From an uncultured Lachnospiraceae bacterium (GTDB taxonomy: Bacteria > Bacillota > Clostridia > Lachnospirales > Lachnospiraceae), in NCBI GenBank assembly GCA_949132985.1, contig CASCGD010000012.1, forward strand, positions 1 through 46,828: DNA of 46,828 nucleotides, in the 5' to 3' direction. Of this stretch, positions 32,486 through 41,079 are shown one piece after another. The notes under the pieces were generated by a model. It worked only from the letters and a program-made list of their open reading frames with translations. It made no database searches and was not told the DNA's origin. Numbering within the stretch: the first letter of the stretch is position 1; each line of letters opens with the position of its first letter. A program made the translations under genes and the position numbers.

Positions 32486-33166
32486 TTATCTTATATTTTC
32501 AATCTGCCAGTCGATCGGTGCGGCCCCGTTTTTCTCCAGAAACGCGTTCGTCTTACTGAAATGCCGGCACCCGAAAAAACCGCGGTGCGCCGAGAGCGGA
32601 CTCGGATGCGGCGCGCTTAAAACGAGATGCTTCGGATTGTTCAGCATCGGAATTTTGCTCTGTGCAGGCCTGCCCCACAGAAGGAAAACAACGGGCCGAT
32701 CCTGCGCGTTCACCGCCTCGATCACCGCGTCTGTGAACCGCTCCCAGCCCTTGCCCTGATGAGAATTTGCCTGATGCGCGCGCACCGTGAGCACCGTGTT
32801 AAGAAGCAGTACGCCCTGGTCAGCCCACTTTTTCAGATAACCATTGTCCGGTATGCAGCAGCCCAGATCGTCGTGCAGCTCCTTGTAAATATTGACGAGC
32901 GAAGGCGGAATTTGAGTCTGGGACTCCTCCACCGAAAAACACAGCCCGTGGGCCTGATGCTCCCCGTGATAGGGGTCCTGCCCTAAAATCAGCACTTTCA
33001 CCTGCTCTAAGGGCGTAAAATGAAAGGCGTTGAAAATATCCTCCGAGGGCGGATAAACGACATACTTGTGATATTCATCCCGCACAAACCGATACAAATC
33101 GGCGTAGTAGGGTTTCTTAAACTCCGGGGAAAGCACCGGGAGCCAGTCGTTACTGATCATTGACAT
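32486..33166 (-). CDS. ung: Uracil-DNA glycosylase
   Basis: Removes uracil from DNA in base excision repair. 226 residues from the ATG at 33166, the normal length. Family 1 motifs are present: the water-activating loop LILGQDPYHGEHQAHGL, the segment VLLLNTVLTVRAHQANSHQGKGWE, and the Leu-intercalation loop APHPSPLSAHRGFFG. I chose this Met because AAAGGAG lies at proper spacing; Met codons three upstream and two downstream are alternatives. It follows hisF by 76 bases. A hairpin (ACAAGGGC.../GCCCTTTGT) in that gap has no T run. Confidence 0.97.
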   Translation of the reverse strand: MSMISNDWLPVLSPEFKKPYYADLYRFVRDEYHKYVVYPPSEDIFNAFHFTPLEQVKVLILGQDPYHGEHQAHGLCFSVEESQTQIPPSLVNIYKELHDDLGCCIPDNGYLKKWADQGVLLLNTVLTVRAHQANSHQGKGWERFTDAVIEAVNAQDRPVVFLLWGRPAQSKIPMLNNPKHLVLSAPHPSPLSAHRGFFGCRHFSKTNAFLEKNGAAPIDWQIENIR

Positions 33167-33242
33167 ACCGATCATCTCCTTTTCTTTTGTATCTATACCC
33201 ACAGTGGACAAAGGGCGCATGTGCCCTTGTTCACCGAGGGTA

Positions 33243-34004
33243 CTATCTTCGCACGGACACACCGCGCCCGGCGAGATAGTCCTTCAAGGCTCCAATCTCC
33301 AACTCCTTGTAATGGAACAGCGACGCCGCCAGCGCAGCATCCGCGCCACCCGCAGTCAATGCGTCATAAAAATGCTCCATCGTGCCCGCACCTCCGGAGG
33401 CGATCACCGGGATCGATACCACATCCGCAATCTGTCGCGTCAGCTCAATGTCGTAGCCCGCCTTCGTGCCGTCACAGTCCATGCTTGTGAGCAAAATTTC
33501 CCCCGCACCCATGCGGTCGGCCTTCATGGCCCACTCCACGACATCAATGCCCATATCCACACGGCCGCCGTTTTTAAAAATGTTCCAGCCGCTGCCGTCA
33601 GGGCGGCGTCTCGCGTCGATGGCTACAACCACACATTGGCTGCCGAACTTGTCCGCCGCCTCGCTGATCAGCTCCGGTCGGTTAATCGCGGAGGAATTGA
33701 TGGAAATCTTGTCCGCTCCTTCCCTGAGCAATGCCTTAAAATCGTCTACCGTGCGGATACCTCCGCCCACCGTAAAGGGAATGAACACCTTTTCGGCAAC
33801 CTTGCGCACCATATCAACCACCGTCTCCCGCCCGTCACTGGAAGCGGTAATATCCAGAAAGACGACCTCATCCGCGCCCGCCTTATCATAGGCTGCCGCT
33901 ATCTCCACCGGATCTCCCGCGTCCCTCAGATTGACGAAATTCACACCCTTGACGACCCTGCCCCGGTTCACATCCAGGCAGGGAATAATCCGTTTCGTAA
34001 ACAT
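33243..34004 (-). CDS. hisF: Imidazole glycerol phosphate synthase, cyclase subunit
   Basis: Uses ammonia from HisH to turn PRFAR into imidazole glycerol phosphate and AICAR. 253 residues, full-length (beta-alpha)8 barrel. Catalytic Asp residues lie in [16 protein letters not shown] (strand 1) and in [16 protein letters not shown] (strand 5); phosphate loops are FTVGGGIRT and [10 protein letters not shown]. The start is the ATG at 34004, after GGGAGGG. It lies 48 bases after hisH; the products form one complex. hisB is about 20 kb away on the same strand. Confidence 0.98.
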   Translation of the reverse strand: MFTKRIIPCLDVNRGRVVKGVNFVNLRDAGDPVEIAAAYDKAGADEVVFLDITASSDGRETVVDMVRKVAEKVFIPFTVGGGIRTVDDFKALLREGADKISINSSAINRPELISEAADKFGSQCVVVAIDARRRPDGSGWNIFKNGGRVDMGIDVVEWAMKADRMGAGEILLTSMDCDGTKAGYDIELTRQIADVVSIPVIASGGAGTMEHFYDALTAGGADAALAASLFHYKELEIGALKDYLAGRGVSVRR

Positions 34005-34052
34005 GTTACACACCCTCCCGAAATCCAGTACCATCCGGTACATGATTCCCCG

Positions 34053-34670
34053 TTATTTGCACAATGTAATCCCGGCAAAATTTTTCAAAATCGCAAGCCC
34101 CACTGCGCTGCTTTTTTCCGGGTGGAACTGACACGCAAATACGTTCCCCCGCTCCACCGATGCATGCACCGTATCGCCGTACTTTGTGACCGCCTTCACG
34201 ATCCCCTCATCTTCCGCCCGCAAATAGTAGGAGTGCACAAAGTATACATACGGCTCACCTGCAATACCTCGAAACAGCCTGCCGTCATTTTGCAGTCTCA
34301 GTGAATTCCAGCCGATGTGTGGAATCTTCAGTCCATGGCTCTCGTCGAAACGCACAATGCGCCCCTTTAAAATACCAAGCCCCTCCACGCCCTCACTCTC
34401 CTCGCTGCCCTCAAAAAAAAGCTGCAATCCAAGGCAGATACCCAGAAGCGGCGTCCCGTTCTCCGCCACCTCCTGTATCACCCGATCCAGCTCGTATTTT
34501 TTCAGTTGGTTCATGGCATCTCCAAAGGCGCCCACGCCGGGAAGGATCACCTTGTCTGCGCCAAGGATCTCCTTCCGGTCTCTGGTCACTACGCCGGGCT
34601 GCCCCAGAAATGCCAATGCCTTCTCCACACTTTTTAAATTTCCCGCGTCGTAATCTATAATCGCTATCAT
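34053..34670 (-). CDS. hisH: Imidazole glycerol phosphate synthase, glutaminase subunit
   Basis: Class I glutamine amidotransferase that feeds ammonia to HisF. 205 residues. The catalytic Cys is in the nucleophile elbow PLLGICLGLQLFFEGSEES; His and Glu of the triad are in VFACQFHPEKSS. The ATG has GAGAGGCTTATT upstream, inside the end of the preceding gene (gap of 10 bases), so it is coupled to the Lys-rich membrane protein gene. Confidence 0.98.
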   Translation of the reverse strand: MIAIIDYDAGNLKSVEKALAFLGQPGVVTRDRKEILGADKVILPGVGAFGDAMNQLKKYELDRVIQEVAENGTPLLGICLGLQLFFEGSEESEGVEGLGILKGRIVRFDESHGLKIPHIGWNSLRLQNDGRLFRGIAGEPYVYFVHSYYLRAEDEGIVKAVTKYGDTVHASVERGNVFACQFHPEKSSAVGLAILKNFAGITLCK

Positions 34671-34680
34671 AATAAGCCTC

Positions 34681-36408
34681 TCAATGCTTCAACCCAAGCT
34701 CATACAAAATCGCATCCAGCTCCAGAGAGTAGTCGTCGCGTCTGCTAATATCGTAGAGCTCGGCAGCCTGCTCCTTTGTCACATTAAACTGATCAGCCAG
34801 CTGCATCTCAATCTCGTCCGCAACCGTATTCAGCTGAGGCTCGATTCCAAGCTCGGCGGCCTCGGCTCTGTGAAGCTCAGCCCTTCCCAGCCCGCGCACC
34901 AGGCAGTCCAGCGCAAGGTCAAACTTGCGCATCTCCATCATGGAATAGTACGCGTCCAGCTCCGCCTGCACTCCGGCAAGCAGCTTTGCCTTCTCATAAA
35001 TCTCCTCGTCGCCACCTTTGATCTTCATGCCCGCCAGCTCCTTGTAACTCGCTACGTAATGGCCCTGATCAAAGCTGGTCTCCGCCGCGGAAATACTATT
35101 GCTGTAACTAAGAAGGCTGTTTCCGATAAATACCAGTGCAAAAATCGACAGCGCAAAAATCCAGATCAGCACCACCGGGCCCTTCGGAAGCGGCTTCTCC
35201 TTCGGTCCGGGTGTCTTCTTGGGCTTCTCCTTTTTCGGCTTCTTCTCCCTCGGCTTCTTTTCTTTCTTTTCCTTCGGCGGTTTCTCCTTCTTCTCCTTCT
35301 TTTTCTTTTCCTTTTTTGCCTTCTTGCTCTTCTTTCCTGCCGGCTCCGTCAGCTTATCACCGTTCATCGCCTTTAGTATCTCCATATTTTCATCCGAAAT
35401 GGTTTCCAGGTCACCTGCACCCTCGATAACAGCGGATTCACTCTCCTGCTCATCCTCTCCGAAGAGCAGGTCCATCAGCTTTGCAAAAAAACCCTGTTTT
35501 TTCGGTTTTGCCTTTTGTGCCACAGGCGCCTTCCTGCTCTCAGCCACGTCTGCTGCATGGAAAAGATTTTCCGGCTCTGCGTTCAGATCCTCCAATGAGA
35601 TCTCCTGTCCGTCCGCCTCCAGCATCTTACCGATATCGGAGAGCGCCTCGTCCTCCGTCATATTGTTTAGAAAATCCATAATATCCGTATCGCCCATATC
35701 TCCATCCTCCGGCAAAATCGTATCCCCCGTGCCATCTGATTCGGAAACAGGGCCGGCGCTGTCCTGACCGTCCAGTCCGAAATCGACGGCCTTGTCACCG
35801 AATGCTTCCCCGCTCCCCAGAGGGAACTCGTCGCCGTCATCAAAAAGGCTTTCAAGCTCCTCCATACCTTCCGGCAGACTGGCCGCTTCTTTTTCCTCCG
35901 GTGCAGCTTTTTCGGCAGCCATCACATCGACCGTCTCCGCAGCCGGCTCTTCCGGCGGCAGCTCGACAAAATCTCCCAGATCGTCAAAGGTGTCCACCAT
36001 CAGATCATCCACCGGAGCATCTTCCGACTTTCCGAAGAACTCCTGATCTGACATTACCATGCTCTCCGGCTCCTTTGGCGCTGCCGACGGCTGATCAAGG
36101 CTCACAACCGACTCATCAGCCTTAACGGCCCGCGTCCGCTCGTATTCCTGCTGGTCATCCTCCAGCTCCGCCTCGAATGCCGCCAGAAAATCATCTACAT
36201 TATCCTGCTTCAACTCCTTCTCGAAGTCGCGGAGGAACTGATTTTCCCTTACGGTCTTGAGGGCCTTCATCGTCTTCGGCGGCAGATTCCTCTTTGTCAT
36301 GTAAGCATCGGCTGTCTCTTTTTTCTGCTCAAAATCCTCATCGAACTCGCTTAGCTTCTGCGTCACATTATTGAGCAAACTGTCCAGATAGTCCTCATTA
36401 TTTCGCAT
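34681..36408 (-). CDS. Large acidic/Lys-rich single-pass membrane protein, unknown function
   Basis: A 575-residue protein I cannot assign. Residues about 1-335 are acidic, low-complexity and cytoplasmic. A 60-residue block of almost pure Lys/Glu/Pro follows (KKSKKAKKEKKKKEKKEK and on, about 350-405). Next comes one membrane helix (about 410-430, VVLIWIFALSIFALVFIG), then a helical, TPR-like outer domain of about 145 residues. The poly-basic stretch before the helix sets the acidic part inside the cell. It stands between cheV and hisH with only 10 bases to hisH. A role at the membrane beside chemotaxis is possible but not shown. Confidence 0.6.
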   Translation of the reverse strand: MRNNEDYLDSLLNNVTQKLSEFDEDFEQKKETADAYMTKRNLPPKTMKALKTVRENQFLRDFEKELKQDNVDDFLAAFEAELEDDQQEYERTRAVKADESVVSLDQPSAAPKEPESMVMSDQEFFGKSEDAPVDDLMVDTFDDLGDFVELPPEEPAAETVDVMAAEKAAPEEKEAASLPEGMEELESLFDDGDEFPLGSGEAFGDKAVDFGLDGQDSAGPVSESDGTGDTILPEDGDMGDTDIMDFLNNMTEDEALSDIGKMLEADGQEISLEDLNAEPENLFHAADVAESRKAPVAQKAKPKKQGFFAKLMDLLFGEDEQESESAVIEGAGDLETISDENMEILKAMNGDKLTEPAGKKSKKAKKEKKKKEKKEKPPKEKKEKKPREKKPKKEKPKKTPGPKEKPLPKGPVVLIWIFALSIFALVFIGNSLLSYSNSISAAETSFDQGHYVASYKELAGMKIKGGDEEIYEKAKLLAGVQAELDAYYSMMEMRKFDLALDCLVRGLGRAELHRAEAAELGIEPQLNTVADEIEMQLADQFNVTKEQAAELYDISRRDDYSLELDAILYELGLKH

Positions 36409-36442
36409 AAAATTTTCCTCTTTTCTAACGCTTTTTATCGCG

Positions 36443-36487
36443 AAAAGTGAGAGTGTCTAAAACGCCTGCGCTTTAGAACGCTCCCAC
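36443..36487 (-). terminator. Imperfect terminator-like hairpin after cheV
   Basis: Minus strand: the arm starting GTGGGAGCGTTCTAAAG folds back on the arm ending TTTTAGACACTCTCAC (about 18 pairs with mismatches), followed by TTTT. Probably the end of the cheV transcript. Confidence 0.45.
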
Positions 36488-36511
36488 CCCATTTTCATTC
36501 AAATCCTGCGA

Positions 36512-37420
36512 TCAGATTTCTGTTTTATCGATCAGCTGATCGATGGTATCCACAAGCATTCCGATCTCCGGCTTCGTCAACTGCGCATCTGCTCCCAATG
36601 CCTCACCTTTCCGCCGCATCTCGTCATTGACAAGGGAGGAAAAGATAATCAACGGAATATTCTTCAGCTCGTCGTCTTCCTTTACCAGCTTGGTCAGGCG
36701 ATGGCCGTCCATAATAGGCATCTCTATATCTGTGATAATACAGTGAACATTCTCCTCCAGTGTCCCCTCTTCCTTGTATTTCACCAGTTTATTCCATGCC
36801 TCCTGACCGTTCACGTTCATATTCAGATTCGTGTAGCCGGCTTTCTTCAGACAATCCGTGATCAGCTTGCTCAGAAGCGGCGAATCCTCCGCCAGAACAA
36901 TCGGCGAATCACATCTCTGGCGCTCGCCCCGATCCTCGATATCACTCAGCCGAAGTCCGGTATCAGGGCTGATATCCGTCACGATCTTCTCAAAATCAAG
37001 AATGATTACCAGCTTATCATCCAGCTTAACCACGCCGGTTGAAATGCCCTCCTCCCCAATATTGATCGTGGAATCCGGCTCGATAATATCTGCCCAGGAG
37101 ACTCTATGGATTCCAATCACCGCGTCCACATGAAACGCCAGATCAAGCATATTAAAATTCGTGATGATGAACAGTCCCTTGCCCTCTCCCTCATGAGGGA
37201 GCGACAGACAGTTTTTCAGGTTGATGACTGTGATCATCGCATCGCGCGGCATGAAAATGCCTTCCACGCTGGGCTGGGAATTCGGAACGGGCGTCACCGG
37301 CTGATAGGCTAAAATCTCACGTATCTTCGCCACGTTTATGCCGTAATGATTGTCATTCAGCATAAACTCCAGCACTTCCAGCTCATTTGTACCATTCTCT
37401 AACAGAATATTTGTATCCAT
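36512..37420 (-). CDS. cheV: Chemotaxis coupling protein CheV (CheW plus receiver)
   Basis: Couples chemoreceptors to the CheA kinase and tunes adaptation. 302 residues: an N-terminal CheW domain (about 10-160) starting LEVLEFMLNDNHYGINVAKIREIL and including GIFMPRDAMITVINL. A receiver domain (about 175-302) has the acidic residues in LAEDSPLL, the phospho-acceptor Asp in CIITDIEMPIMDG, and the Lys in AQLTKPEI. Full length. A TG-extended TATAAT box lies 45 bases upstream of the start and the site is AGGAGGAAATATTTTT. No other che or fla gene is in the window, so the main cluster is elsewhere. Confidence 0.95.
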   Translation of the reverse strand: MDTNILLENGTNELEVLEFMLNDNHYGINVAKIREILAYQPVTPVPNSQPSVEGIFMPRDAMITVINLKNCLSLPHEGEGKGLFIITNFNMLDLAFHVDAVIGIHRVSWADIIEPDSTINIGEEGISTGVVKLDDKLVIILDFEKIVTDISPDTGLRLSDIEDRGERQRCDSPIVLAEDSPLLSKLITDCLKKAGYTNLNMNVNGQEAWNKLVKYKEEGTLEENVHCIITDIEMPIMDGHRLTKLVKEDDELKNIPLIIFSSLVNDEMRRKGEALGADAQLTKPEIGMLVDTIDQLIDKTEI

Positions 37421-37461
37421 AAAAATATTTCCTCCTGAAGCGATTCAATATAACCAGTCTC

Positions 37462-37470
37462 ATTATAGCA
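37462..37470 (-). promoter_or_regulatory. Extended -10 promoter for cheV
   Basis: Minus strand TGCTATAAT, with no clear -35. It does not match the sigma-28 flagellar consensus (TAAA, 15 bases, GCCGATAA), so cheV looks housekeeping-controlled. Confidence 0.55.
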
Positions 37471-37542
37471 TATGTCGTCTAAAAATTGCACCACTTTTTT
37501 ATCTGTTTTTACAAAATTATGTTACGGTTCAGCTATCGGCTG

Positions 37543-38280
37543 TTACAAAAATACAACCCGCGATACGTTCTCTCCCGCAGTCACCTGCATCTCCAGCTGC
37601 TCCACGGAAGTGATCTCCGCGTCACTCAGCTGGAACAAAATGACGGTTTCCACCGATTTCCCGGCACCGACCGTGCCCTCCCAGGTGCTCAAATTATCGG
37701 GGAAGATGGCCAGCTCCGCGGTTGTCTCCTCCGTATTGTTCACCGTCGCACGGAAAACCGGCAGGACGGATACCATGTCAATATCCACATCCTTATCACT
37801 CTCGTTGTTCAGCGTCACATGCAGAACCATCAGCCTCTTGCCGTCATCCGGAACAGCCGCATCGTAACGGTCCGTCAGCTCCACACCCGTGTAAACCGCC
37901 TGCACTCCGGAAAGTCCCAGCGCCTCCGAAAGCGTCACGGAAGGCTCCTGCGGCTCCTGTGCATCATCCGTCTTATCATCCGCGCCATCTGCCGGCTCTT
38001 CCTGCCCGCTGTCCGCCGCAGCCGGCTCCTCTTCCTTTTCTTTATCATCCGAGGGCTTTTCTTCCGGCTCGTCCTCTTCCTCCCCGGATACATAGACGTA
38101 CTGATAACCCTCCGGCTGCTGCCTGTTATGCTTTGAAATAATATGCGCCGCATAATTTGCAATAATCTCGCGCTCATTGTCCTCCAGCTCATACGGTTCC
38201 TCACCGCAGCCGGTCAGTGCCAGCGCACCCGCAAAAAGCACACTGCACAGAAAACATTTTCTTCTCATGGATTTTTTCAC
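37543..38280 (-). CDS. Lipoprotein with DUF4352/DUF5067-like domain
   Basis: 245 residues from a GTG at 38280 with GGGAGGAG upstream. The lipobox is LALTGC with Cys at about residue 23, so it is anchored outside the cell membrane. An acidic, low-complexity region follows (about 65-115, with EEEDEPEEKPSDDKEKEEE). A C-terminal beta-sandwich resembles DUF4352/DUF5067, with YTGVELTDRYDAAVPDDGKR and the pattern LMVLHVTLNNESDKDVDI. Such domains occur in extracellular and cell-envelope proteins. It lies downstream of a kinase/regulator pair (53-base gap) and may be part of the same operon. Confidence 0.7.
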   Translation of the reverse strand: MKKSMRRKCFLCSVLFAGALALTGCGEEPYELEDNEREIIANYAAHIISKHNRQQPEGYQYVYVSGEEEDEPEEKPSDDKEKEEEPAAADSGQEEPADGADDKTDDAQEPQEPSVTLSEALGLSGVQAVYTGVELTDRYDAAVPDDGKRLMVLHVTLNNESDKDVDIDMVSVLPVFRATVNNTEETTAELAIFPDNLSTWEGTVGAGKSVETVILFQLSDAEITSVEQLEMQVTAGENVSRVVFL

Positions 38281-38333
38281 GAAAACTCCTCCCGAATAAA
38301 ACTGATATAAATATCGTATCACTCTTTTCCCGT

Positions 38334-39824
38334 TCATGCAACCGCATTTTTATCTAATTCCATCCAAAATTCGACGCCGTTCTCATAATTTTTTACACCG
38401 CAGGCCCTGTGGTGGGACTCCATGATGGCCTTCACAATGGAAAGTCCGATGCCGCTGCCGCCGTATTCCCGGGTGCGCGCCTTGTCAACCTTGTAAAATT
38501 TATCCCACACCCGGGGCAGAGCGTCCTCCGGAATCTTCTCTCCGGTGTTGAAAACACTCACCCGCAGCACATCCTGCCTGTAAGTGTAGAAAATCCGGAT
38601 GCGCTTCTCCCCCTGTGCATAATGGATTGCATTGCTCAGGTAATTGGTGATAACCTCCTCAATCTGAAACTCGTCGCCCCACACATAGGCGGGCTCCTCC
38701 GAAAAGCTGAGGGAAATACCGTTCTGCCCAAGAAGCAGCGAAGCGTTTTCCACTACTCCCGCGATCAGCTCCGTCACATCAAAGCGGCTCATGGTCACCG
38801 GATCGTTTCCAAATTCCAGATGATTCAGAGTGAGAAGCTTTCCGACCATCCGGTTCATCTTCCCCGCCTCGTCCATGATAACCTCGCAGTAAAAGCTCCG
38901 GCTTTCCGCATCGTCATTTACGCCCTCCGAAAGTCCCTCCGCATAGCCCTGGATCAGCGCCAGGGGCGTTTTCAGCTCATGGGAGACATTGGAGAGAAAT
39001 TCCCTGCGCATCTCGTCGATCTGCTCCTTTTTCTCAATGTCGATCTTTAACTCGTTGTTAGCTGTTTTCAGCTCAGAGATAGACCGTTCCAGCGCGGCAG
39101 ACATCTGATTCATATTTTCTCCCAGCTGCTCGATCTCCTTTCCTCCGCCTCCCAACTCGTACTTCGCCGTAAAATCCAGCTCCGTCATCTTTCTCGAAAT
39201 GTCTGTGAGCTGGAGAATCGGGCGCGTAATGCGCCGGGTGACAAACACTACAATAAGCATGCTGAAAATCACGCTTCCGATACCGATGTAGGCAAGAAAA
39301 CGGTTGGCGATGTTCACACTGGCCCGGATTCCCTCCAGCGCCGTGCGCATCATGATGAGATTGCCGTCCGCCAGTGTCCCCCACAGCACCAGATATTCCG
39401 ATGACATCCGGCTGTCCGTCACCTGCAGCACGGAATAGTTGTCGGTGCTCGCCACCTCCTTGCGGCCCTTATCGGAGGATGCGCCAAAAATCACGTCCAG
39501 GAAGCGGTTAATCAGGTTCAGCGCGTCGTTGGACGAGGAGCGCACCACCGTCCCGTCCGAATCGATAATTAAAAGCTCGATGTTGCCGTTTGCGCACAGC
39601 CTATCCAGTTCCACATCAAAATCGTTGGACAACAGCCGTTCTTGCCGGGCCGCGCGGTCGATGGCATCGTATCCGCCCACCAGCTGGTTCATCTTCATGC
39701 TGCTGTAATAGTCCTCCAAGAAGGTTGTGTTCAAAAACCAGCACAGCAGAACCGTGCCGGTCACAAGGCCGATGATGGTCACACAGATCTGTGTCGTGAC
39801 CGACCATTTACAGGAATGTCTCAT
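38334..39824 (-). CDS. Sensor histidine kinase with HAMP domain
   Basis: A 496-residue kinase with two membrane helices (about 13-32 and 170-195), an outer sensor domain of about 135 residues between them, then HAMP (about 195-250). The dimerisation domain has FLSNVSHELKTPLALIQGYAEGL (phospho-acceptor His), and the ATPase domain has NYLSNAIHYAQG and the G-box YGGSGIGLSIVKA. The start codon overlaps the regulator's stop by 4 bases (ATGA), so the two genes are coupled. It belongs to the WalK/PhoR-like group by layout. The outer signal is unknown. Confidence 0.95.
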   Translation of the reverse strand: MRHSCKWSVTTQICVTIIGLVTGTVLLCWFLNTTFLEDYYSSMKMNQLVGGYDAIDRAARQERLLSNDFDVELDRLCANGNIELLIIDSDGTVVRSSSNDALNLINRFLDVIFGASSDKGRKEVASTDNYSVLQVTDSRMSSEYLVLWGTLADGNLIMMRTALEGIRASVNIANRFLAYIGIGSVIFSMLIVVFVTRRITRPILQLTDISRKMTELDFTAKYELGGGGKEIEQLGENMNQMSAALERSISELKTANNELKIDIEKKEQIDEMRREFLSNVSHELKTPLALIQGYAEGLSEGVNDDAESRSFYCEVIMDEAGKMNRMVGKLLTLNHLEFGNDPVTMSRFDVTELIAGVVENASLLLGQNGISLSFSEEPAYVWGDEFQIEEVITNYLSNAIHYAQGEKRIRIFYTYRQDVLRVSVFNTGEKIPEDALPRVWDKFYKVDKARTREYGGSGIGLSIVKAIMESHHRACGVKNYENGVEFWMELDKNAVA

Positions 39825-40510
39825 TGCCGCTCCCCTGTCTCAAATTTATAGCCCATGCCCCAGATCGTCCGAATGCACTCTCCCTTAGCGCCCATCTTAC
39901 TGCGCAGCTTTTTGACGTGGGTATCGATGGTGCGGGCATCCCCGAAGTAGTCATAATTCCAGACGCTGTTCAATATTTTTTCCCGCGAGAGAGCGATCCC
40001 CTGATTTTCCATGAAATAAGCCAGAAGCTCAAACTCCTTGAAGCTCAGCTCCACAGGCTCTCCGTCGATGGTGACGCTGTGCGCCGTCTGGTCCAGAACA
40101 ATCCCCCCTGCCACAAGCCGGCACTCCTCCTGCATCTGGTTCGTGCGTCTTAAGATCGCCTCCACCCGCGCCACCAGGATCTTGGGGCTGAAGGGCTTGG
40201 CGATATACTCATCCACCCCCAGCTCAAACCCGTTTAATTCATCGTTCTCGCCGCCCTTTGCAGTCAGCATAATAATCGGCACCTTCGAATGCTCCCGGAT
40301 CTCCCGGCACACGTCAAAGCCGTTGATTTTCGGCATCATCACATCGAGAATGATAAGAGCAATATCCTTTTCCTCATAGAAAATGTCGAGGGCCTCCTCG
40401 CCGTCGCCGGCCTCCAGCACCCGATAGCCCTTTTTCACAAGAAAGTCGCTGACCAGCTTTCTCATGCGGCTCTCGTCGTCCACCACCAGTATTTTAATCG
40501 TCATATCCAT
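39821..40510 (-). CDS. OmpR-family response regulator
   Basis: A 229-residue DNA-binding regulator and partner of the overlapping kinase. Receiver domain: KILVVDDESRMRKL, ALIILDVMMPKINGFDV (phospho-Asp), DEYIAKPFSPK (Lys). Winged helix: SFKEFELLAYFMENQG...VWNYDYFGDARTIDTHVKKLRSKMG and IRTIWGMGYKFE. The ATG at 40510 has GGAGGCGTTGC and overlaps the end of the upstream membrane protein gene by 17 bases. All three genes are therefore coupled in one operon. Confidence 0.95.
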   Translation of the reverse strand: MDMTIKILVVDDESRMRKLVSDFLVKKGYRVLEAGDGEEALDIFYEEKDIALIILDVMMPKINGFDVCREIREHSKVPIIMLTAKGGENDELNGFELGVDEYIAKPFSPKILVARVEAILRRTNQMQEECRLVAGGIVLDQTAHSVTIDGEPVELSFKEFELLAYFMENQGIALSREKILNSVWNYDYFGDARTIDTHVKKLRSKMGAKGECIRTIWGMGYKFETGERQ

Positions 40511-41045
40511 GCAACGCCTCCTCTTTCTCTATGACGGCGCTCTCCCGCTCGGTAAGCTCCTGCTCCCACGCGGAATAGCGGTTGACAAGCTCCTTCTCAT
40601 AGTTGAGCACCGTCGGACTGCTGCTGCTTAAGGTGATGCCGAAAATCACCCCGATCACCACGAACAAAAGAATATTCAGAAGCACCGAGTGACGCAGAGA
40701 CTGCCTCACCTTCCTATTTTCCTTCCGCAGCGACTCCGTTGTGCCCGAGGCGTCCAGCACCCTTAAGTCCGCGTAGACCCGGATGGGCGCAATATCCTCG
40801 TTCGCCACCTGCGGCATAGCCAGAAGATATTCCTGCAGCTCCCGCAGATATGTGTAGCCCACCTGCGTCTGGAAACTCTTCTGCCGGAGCATGCGGTTGT
40901 AAATGTTCAGCACCTTGTCCGGCTGCTCCAGATCGACGCGTGCCTTCATGTACCGAACGCCCTCCGCCTCCTTTTTCGCCTCTCTTAATATGTCCTCGTC
41001 ATAAAAATAAAATCCGTCTACACACCGTTCACTTCTGTCTGTCAT
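40494..41045 (-). CDS. Single-pass membrane protein upstream of the two-component pair
   Basis: A 183-residue protein, unrecognised. A cytoplasmic helical part (about 1-120), with LREAKKEAEGVRYMKARVD and a pattern of paired helices, precedes one membrane helix (about 123-143, NILLFVVIGVIFGITLS). A short coiled-coil tail outside the membrane follows (VNRYSAWEQELTERESAVIEKEEAL). It is translationally coupled to the regulator and follows metH by 34 bases, so it could also be on the metH transcript. A role as accessory sensor for the kinase is possible. Confidence 0.65.
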   Translation of the reverse strand: MTDRSERCVDGFYFYDEDILREAKKEAEGVRYMKARVDLEQPDKVLNIYNRMLRQKSFQTQVGYTYLRELQEYLLAMPQVANEDIAPIRVYADLRVLDASGTTESLRKENRKVRQSLRHSVLLNILLFVVIGVIFGITLSSSSPTVLNYEKELVNRYSAWEQELTERESAVIEKEEALHGYDD

Positions 41046-41079
41046 ATCTTTCCCCCTGAAACGACGAGCCGCCAGCCGG

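Noticed and set aside
35219-35767. Plus-strand frame rich in Phe/Ser, resembling a membrane protein
   Set aside because: Antisense of the Lys-rich block of the 34681-36408 gene, where AAG/AAA codons read as CTT/TTT. Not a gene.
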